This document shows positions 59,117 to 64,000 of a stretch of 64,000 bases of DNA, one piece after another. How positions within the stretch are numbered: the stretch's first letter is position 1; each line of letters opens with the position of its first letter. Under the pieces are notes generated by a model. The model did not search any database, was not told where the DNA came from, and saw only the letters and a list, made by a program, of their open reading frames with translations. Origin of the DNA: Polytrichum commune (taxonomy: Eukaryota; Streptophyta; Polytrichopsida; Polytrichales; Polytrichaceae); contig OX485804.1 of NCBI GenBank assembly GCA_950295325.1, forward strand, positions 61,472,533-61,536,532, in the 5' to 3' direction. Position numbers and translations under genes: made by a program.

Positions 59117-59383
59117 CACCCTAAACTCCGTATTATCAACCTCCATAATGTCACACATAATGCCACTTATTGAATGTTGGTGCATGCATATGCCACATCG
59201 CCCGGGAAGGTCAAGTGAAGTGGAACACACCGCACCATTTTATATGTTGCACTTTGTGTTATTCCATAGTGTCACATGCTATGCTAATTCTACAGTATCA
59301 CGCATCCATGTTAACACTACAAAACTCCATAATATCATGTGCACTTTGGTTACCACAGGTGTGATACTACGGAGTTTAGAGTG
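59117..59383. mobile_element. TA-flanked MITE, short copy
   Basis: 267 bp with the termini of the 34949-35407 element (CACCCTAAACTCCGTATTAT and, reversed, CACTCTAAACTCCGTAGTAT) and TA on both sides. It lacks about 190 bp of the interior of the long copy, so it looks like an internal-deletion derivative. Confidence 0.82.
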
Positions 59384-62300
59384 TACGAGTCCCACTGACT
59401 TTTTAGCTCCCCCCGGACTATAAATCCCATTTCATTCCCTTCATTTTTTATTAGTATATAAACAATCTACAACCCCATCCATGTGAGATTACAATATTCT
59501 TGGAAACTAGGAAATAATGATGACCCACAATTATATATGTATACCTAGATAGCCGTGAACCCCACCCGCGGCCTAAATAAAATTCCCAAAAGGATAGGAT
59601 CATGTGGACCGCATTGGCCTCGTCCAACCCACACCTCTTATTTGGAGTCGAAAATGTGTTGGATGTTTCCTTTTTTCGATGAAGGTTTCCTATCTACAAT
59701 GTACTTCCACTACATATCTCATTTTGAAGTGTCATTAATTCTGGAGCATATTCTCGGAGACAACCCCACGTTGTCTATTAAAGGGAATTTGATCGATCAA
59801 AAACTTCGAGGAACAATATCTAGGATTTGAATGAAATCTCTTAGCCAACATTTTGATGACATCTTATTCAAGTTATCCAACAACAACGACAATCCAAAAA
59901 GAGAAAAGAAAGAAAAAAGTCGGGATAAAATTTGTTATTCTCCATGACTCTTACCGAATGCTTGGACTGATCGAGATATTTTAAGAGACTACGGGTGCAA
60001 GGGCCAGATGATTCATTCCAAGCTTTTAAAGTATTTGGTTACAAGCCTCTGACGGGTCTAGGGTTTGAATCCTGTCACAAGGCATATGGAATAAGTGACT
60101 GTGAGTTATTATTCGAGTGTTAATTAAAGGGCTGGGGATTCGCAATGTCTATGTAAGCTCATCCGGTAATAAATTCTGGAGGTGTGAGTGGGATGGAGCT
60201 TGTTTTAGAGGGTGGGTTGCAAGTTGACAGGTCGGCCTTCTCATCGCTTCTTTACTAAATTCAGAGCAAAAGTGGAAAGCATGGGTACATGATGAAGCTT
60301 GGATGCTTGTTTTCTTTTCCCCACATTATTGAGAGGGAGAGTGGGAGAGAGGGTGGACATGATGTGGCTATGATTCCTTCGTTTTGAATTTGGCAATCGA
60401 TTACCATTGTTTGTTGACTAATGTTTGATGACTTTTGTTGATTATTTGCCTCGCATGTTGGATGGCTCATATCTTTAGGAATTTATTATGTATATGTTTT
60501 AAGTTTTGTTGAAGATTAAGCATGTTTCTTCCATGAAATCGTGATCTTTATTGAGACGCTCTGTTGTGGCAATCCAAACGCTAAATTGAAAGAAATAGAA
60601 TCTAATGATGTCATGTAAAGATATATTACATGAAATTGTAGGATTACATTTCATTGAGTAAATGGCCTCAAATGCCCTGGTTAGGGTATCACCCGAGAGC
60701 ATGTGTTACAGGTGATATCCTAACCACAGACCACCGCTCCATATGCCAATCTAACATCAACAACATTGATTGTTTTGCTTGTAGTATAAAACATAATGTT
60801 CATACCTTCACATGATATTATTTTATATTAACGCTTTAACTTGACATTATGTTCCCACATTATTTATGTTTCATTCATTACCAATATAAATGAGCCTATG
60901 TTTCTAATAGTAATTTATGAATTCTATACAAACCAAAAATTATGATCCCATCAATATTTATCAATGACCTCGAACTATTATTATAGTATTAATAAAAAAC
61001 AACTTACAACCAACTATTATGTATATCACACACATTTCACTTATCGTAACGAAAAATAAATAAAAAGTCGATGTTAGAGGGTTTAGGATTCCATCATAAG
61101 TCACACATGAAAGTTCAAACAAATTTCTTTTATATACATATATATATGTATGATACCCTAAGGCTTAAATCCTTAAATTCTCATAATGTTCATTTTAAGA
61201 TTATAAATTTAATGAAAACAACTTCAAAAGAAACCAAACCCATAACTCACATCGGCAACAACATCAGAGTTTCTTTCATTTGTTTATTTATGTTTTCCCA
61301 TCCTAAAAAAATATCTTTGAATGACTTGTAATCCTGTGGGGTTTATGGTTTACTCAAGGTTTAGGGATTTAGGGGTGATATTTTTATTCCAATTCATTGA
61401 CTTTGGTTGATTTTCAAACAAGGATTGGTTTTGATTTAGGTGTTTTTTTAATGTATTAATCAAACATGACGTACTTGTTTTGGAGGATTTTTTTAGTCTT
61501 CATATATTATTGTTGGTATCCCAATATAACGTTATTGAATATCATTAATTTGTTTTCGACTCTAACTCGTACATATATTGTTTTGTTTGTCAAGTTGTTT
61601 TTGCAAATAAAGTTAGAACACATTACATGGTTTAGGTTTAGGGTTTAGGGTTTGGGGTTTTCCAATGTTAGATTGTTTTTAGAAATGTATCTTGTTTGTC
61701 CTTAATCTTCATATTAATTATGCGTTTTAGACATTTGGACTTTTGTTTTGTTCAGAGAAAGTTTAATATTCAAATTTATAATACATCATAGGCTAATTAT
61801 TTTAATTGATAAATTTTTATTAACTTTTGGTGGATAGTTGCCTTAACTTTTTGTGTAGTTATTAAAGGATCTACGGTTTGGATATCAACCAAATAGTGTG
61901 TAGACAATCAAAATCCTAATTTATGATGTATGCTAGCCTAAACTCTAGGTTTAAGTATTGAATGGCCTTAGGTGAGGATATCAACCGAGAGCGTACATCA
62001 CAATTGATACCCTAATCTTCCGTGGATATTTGCCTTAACTTTAGGCTAAGGTATTAAAGAACCTACAGTTACAATATCAACCAAGAGCATTTATACAATT
62101 GATTCCTCAATATGTAGTTATAAACATACGTGTTATTAGGAAAGCACAATAATATTATGAGCCCATGTTAGGGTACTCAAAGTAGTGTTGATGGAGACAT
62201 CAACTCACATGTGGTGGAGTAGTCAATAGTTTGTTCATTTTTTATTTTAGTTTTTACTTTGTTGTGTGGTTCTATTTCTTTTTTCTTTCCTAAGTGCTTT

Positions 62301-62399
62301 GTTTTTTTTATTGTTTTGTGTTGTGTTGTGGTGTGGTGTTTTGTATCTTTAGTTTGAATTTTTGGGACTAAGAGAGGGTCAAAATCAAAAGAGATATTT
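59384..62399. other. AT-rich intergenic DNA
   Basis: Very AT-rich with (TA)n near 61138-61150 and a telomere-like tract at 61631. Related sentences GATATCAACC-AGAGC recur at 60690, 61880, 61980 and 62070, suggesting an old short tandem or dispersed repeat. No gene is supported. Confidence 0.4.
61631..61660 (+). repeat. Interstitial telomere-like tract
   Basis: TTTAGG TTTAGGG TTTAGGG TTTGGGG: four units of the plant telomere repeat, two of them perfect. Confidence 0.75.
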
Positions 62400-62955
62400 A
62401 AAAAAAAAGTTATATGAAAGTGAAAGTTAAGAAACTAAGAGAAATCATATTTTGCCTCAAAGTTAAGAAACTAATAAAGTTAAAAAAACTAACAAAGATC
62501 AAACTATTCTTCAAAGTATGGAAACTAAAAGAGATCCAATAATGAATCAAAGTGAAGGAACTAAGAGAGAAGTCAATACTTAAAAGAGATCCAAGAGAGA
62601 GTGTTAAAAAACTAAAAAGGATATGATAATTATTCAAAATTGGGAGATTATGAGAGATCCAATAATACTTCAAAGTAAGGAGATTAAGAGAGTTCCAATA
62701 ATGAATCAAACCAAAGAATCTAGGAGTTAGATCGAAAATTAAAGAGATATCCAATAATGAATCAAATTGAAGAATCTAAGATTTAGATCTAAAATTTAGA
62801 AAATATCCAATAATGAATCAAACTGAAGAATTTGAGAGTTAGATTAATAATTAAGAGAGATCCAAGAGAGATGAAAGATCAAGCGAGATCCAAAAATTAT
62901 TTAAAATTACGAGGCTAGGAGAGATTCAATAATGGTACCAACCTAGTAAATTAAG
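62400..62955. repeat. Degenerate short tandem repeat array
   Basis: Units of roughly 30-60 bp built from AAGAGAGATCCAATAATGAA, TCAAA-TGAAG-A and CTAAGAG words repeat more than ten times with drift. The array runs directly into the dispersed repeat at 62970. Confidence 0.7.
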
Positions 62956-62969
62956 AGAGATCACTAATA

Positions 62970-63490
62970 TACTAAAGCTAATTACAAAAGCTCTGATAAT
63001 GCAAATGAAGGACCATAGCTACTAAGAACACAAACCAAAAACTCCTCAAAGCATAATCCAATAGCTGCAAACAACTCTCACACAAATCAAGAGTTAAAAA
63101 CCCATATTCCACAAGCACTGAGAGTCGCAACCACCGAAAGCCTCAAGGTGATAGACAAAAGAGGAAGAGGAGAGTGTTCTAAAGGCCTTTTATGAAGTCC
63201 TTTGCGTGGGTAGGTGGGATTGAAAGTGCTCATGGCCGCCCTTATTAAGACTTGAGGCATGTTAGTCGTGGGTAGCTAAAACATATAAATACAAAGTCAA
63301 CAAGTTCCTATTAGACCGGATTTTAAATCATGATAAAAAATAAGGGCCCTTAAACAAGATGCCGTCTTACACCAAGTGATATTCTTAGAACCACATAAAT
63401 GAACTCTGTTTCACAATGATGAAAGTCCATCGCCTTGGGCTCCGAGATGAGAATACGTAGACGTTGCGAAACCCAAGCCAATGTTAGAGG
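62970..63490. repeat. Dispersed repeat, copy 2
   Basis: Same orientation match to 9320-9850. Both copies contain AACACAAACCAAAAACTCC, TTTTATGAAGTCC-type, GAAAGTGCTCATGGC-type and TTACACCAAGTGATATTC blocks. It is non-coding. Confidence 0.8.
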
Positions 63491-64000
63491 TACCTTGACA
63501 ATTTGCTAAGTCTTCCAAATTTGAGTAGAGCTTCACAAACACAACTCATCAATTGAGTAATGTTACTTCAGTGATTCTTAATCTGGCAATCTATCGATTC
63601 ACAAAATTTGATTGCAATGATACGCAATGTTTATGCTTCCATGTGGATGAAATTCTCAAAATTGTTTTTCATGAAGATTATAGAAATTGGATGATATCGT
63701 CAAGTTTGGGATGAATATGCACAAATTTGAATGAAATTCATACAACCATTTATGTTGTAGCTAATGCCCTTCTCTTGAAAATTTGAAAAGAAAAATCAAC
63801 GGTTTGTATGTACATAGGGGCGTTTGGTTTTACTTCGTGGAATGAAGTCAACACCTTACCAAGGGAGAGGACAAATTAGGGGAAAGAAGAGTGAAAATGT
63901 TGATTAAAGAGAGAAGAGCACGGGGATTGCTATTACATAATTTCTAACCTCTAAAATGAGATTAGATATCCCGAATTAATACAATGAATTTAAACAATGG
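63491..64000. other. Intergenic, nothing recognised
   Basis: AT-rich DNA to the window edge with no supported gene or repeat boundary. Confidence 0.35.

Noticed and set aside
62410-62754. 114-codon minus-strand hydrophobic frame
   Set aside because: Produced by the short tandem repeat array; repetitive Phe/Leu/Ser translation without a start context or relatives.

Overview
This is a stretch of nuclear DNA from a land plant. The reasons are: intron-rich genes with GT/AG splice sites; a protein that starts like a chloroplast transit peptide; a plant-specific B3 transcription factor of the ABI3/FUS3/LEC2 (AFL) class; a plant DHHC palmitoyltransferase close to Arabidopsis PAT11; Ty1/copia retrotransposon remains; many PIF/Harbinger-type miniature elements with TWA target-site duplications; and a short interstitial TTTAGGG tract. 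The B3 protein has unusually long N- and C-terminal parts for a FUS3 relative, which hints at a lineage outside the flowering plants (lycophyte, fern or gymnosperm), but the species cannot be fixed from this window.

Four genes can be rebuilt exon by exon with consistent splice phases. They are: an 8-exon, 446-residue platelet-activating-factor acetylhydrolase-like serine hydrolase on the minus strand (4855 to 495); a 3-exon, 380-residue DHHC protein S-acyltransferase on the minus strand (13272 to 11443); a 5-exon, 245-residue probable plastid protein of unknown function on the plus strand (21230 to 23231); and a 7-exon, 526-residue FUS3-like B3 transcription factor on the minus strand (51073 to 48527). 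Each is an independent transcription unit and no operon-like grouping exists. Broken genes include a copia pol (24640-26140), a second copia 3' end (27374-27470), an unrecognised zinc-ribbon/coiled-coil-like gene with an in-frame TGA (31134-33421), two tandem F-box-like remnants (about 42.55-43.64 kb) and a hAT transposase C-terminus (57076-57300).

The rest is repeat-rich intergenic DNA: foldback elements (5.65-7.08 kb, 17.66-17.85 kb, 29.8-30.6 kb, 55.3-56.3 kb), at least four TWA-flanked miniature-element families with similar termini, a pair of TA-flanked elements, a 170-bp element with a recognisable empty site elsewhere in the window, a four-copy 319-bp tandem array abutting the 5' end of the DHHC gene, and a 520-bp dispersed repeat present at both ends of the window. 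The most interesting regulatory picture is at the B3 gene. Guanine tracts able to form quadruplexes lie on its sense strand in the upstream region, in the presumed 5' leader and in an intron. A G-box sits 6 bp from an RY element (the known AFL binding site) about 1.2 kb upstream of its start codon, which suggests autoregulation.
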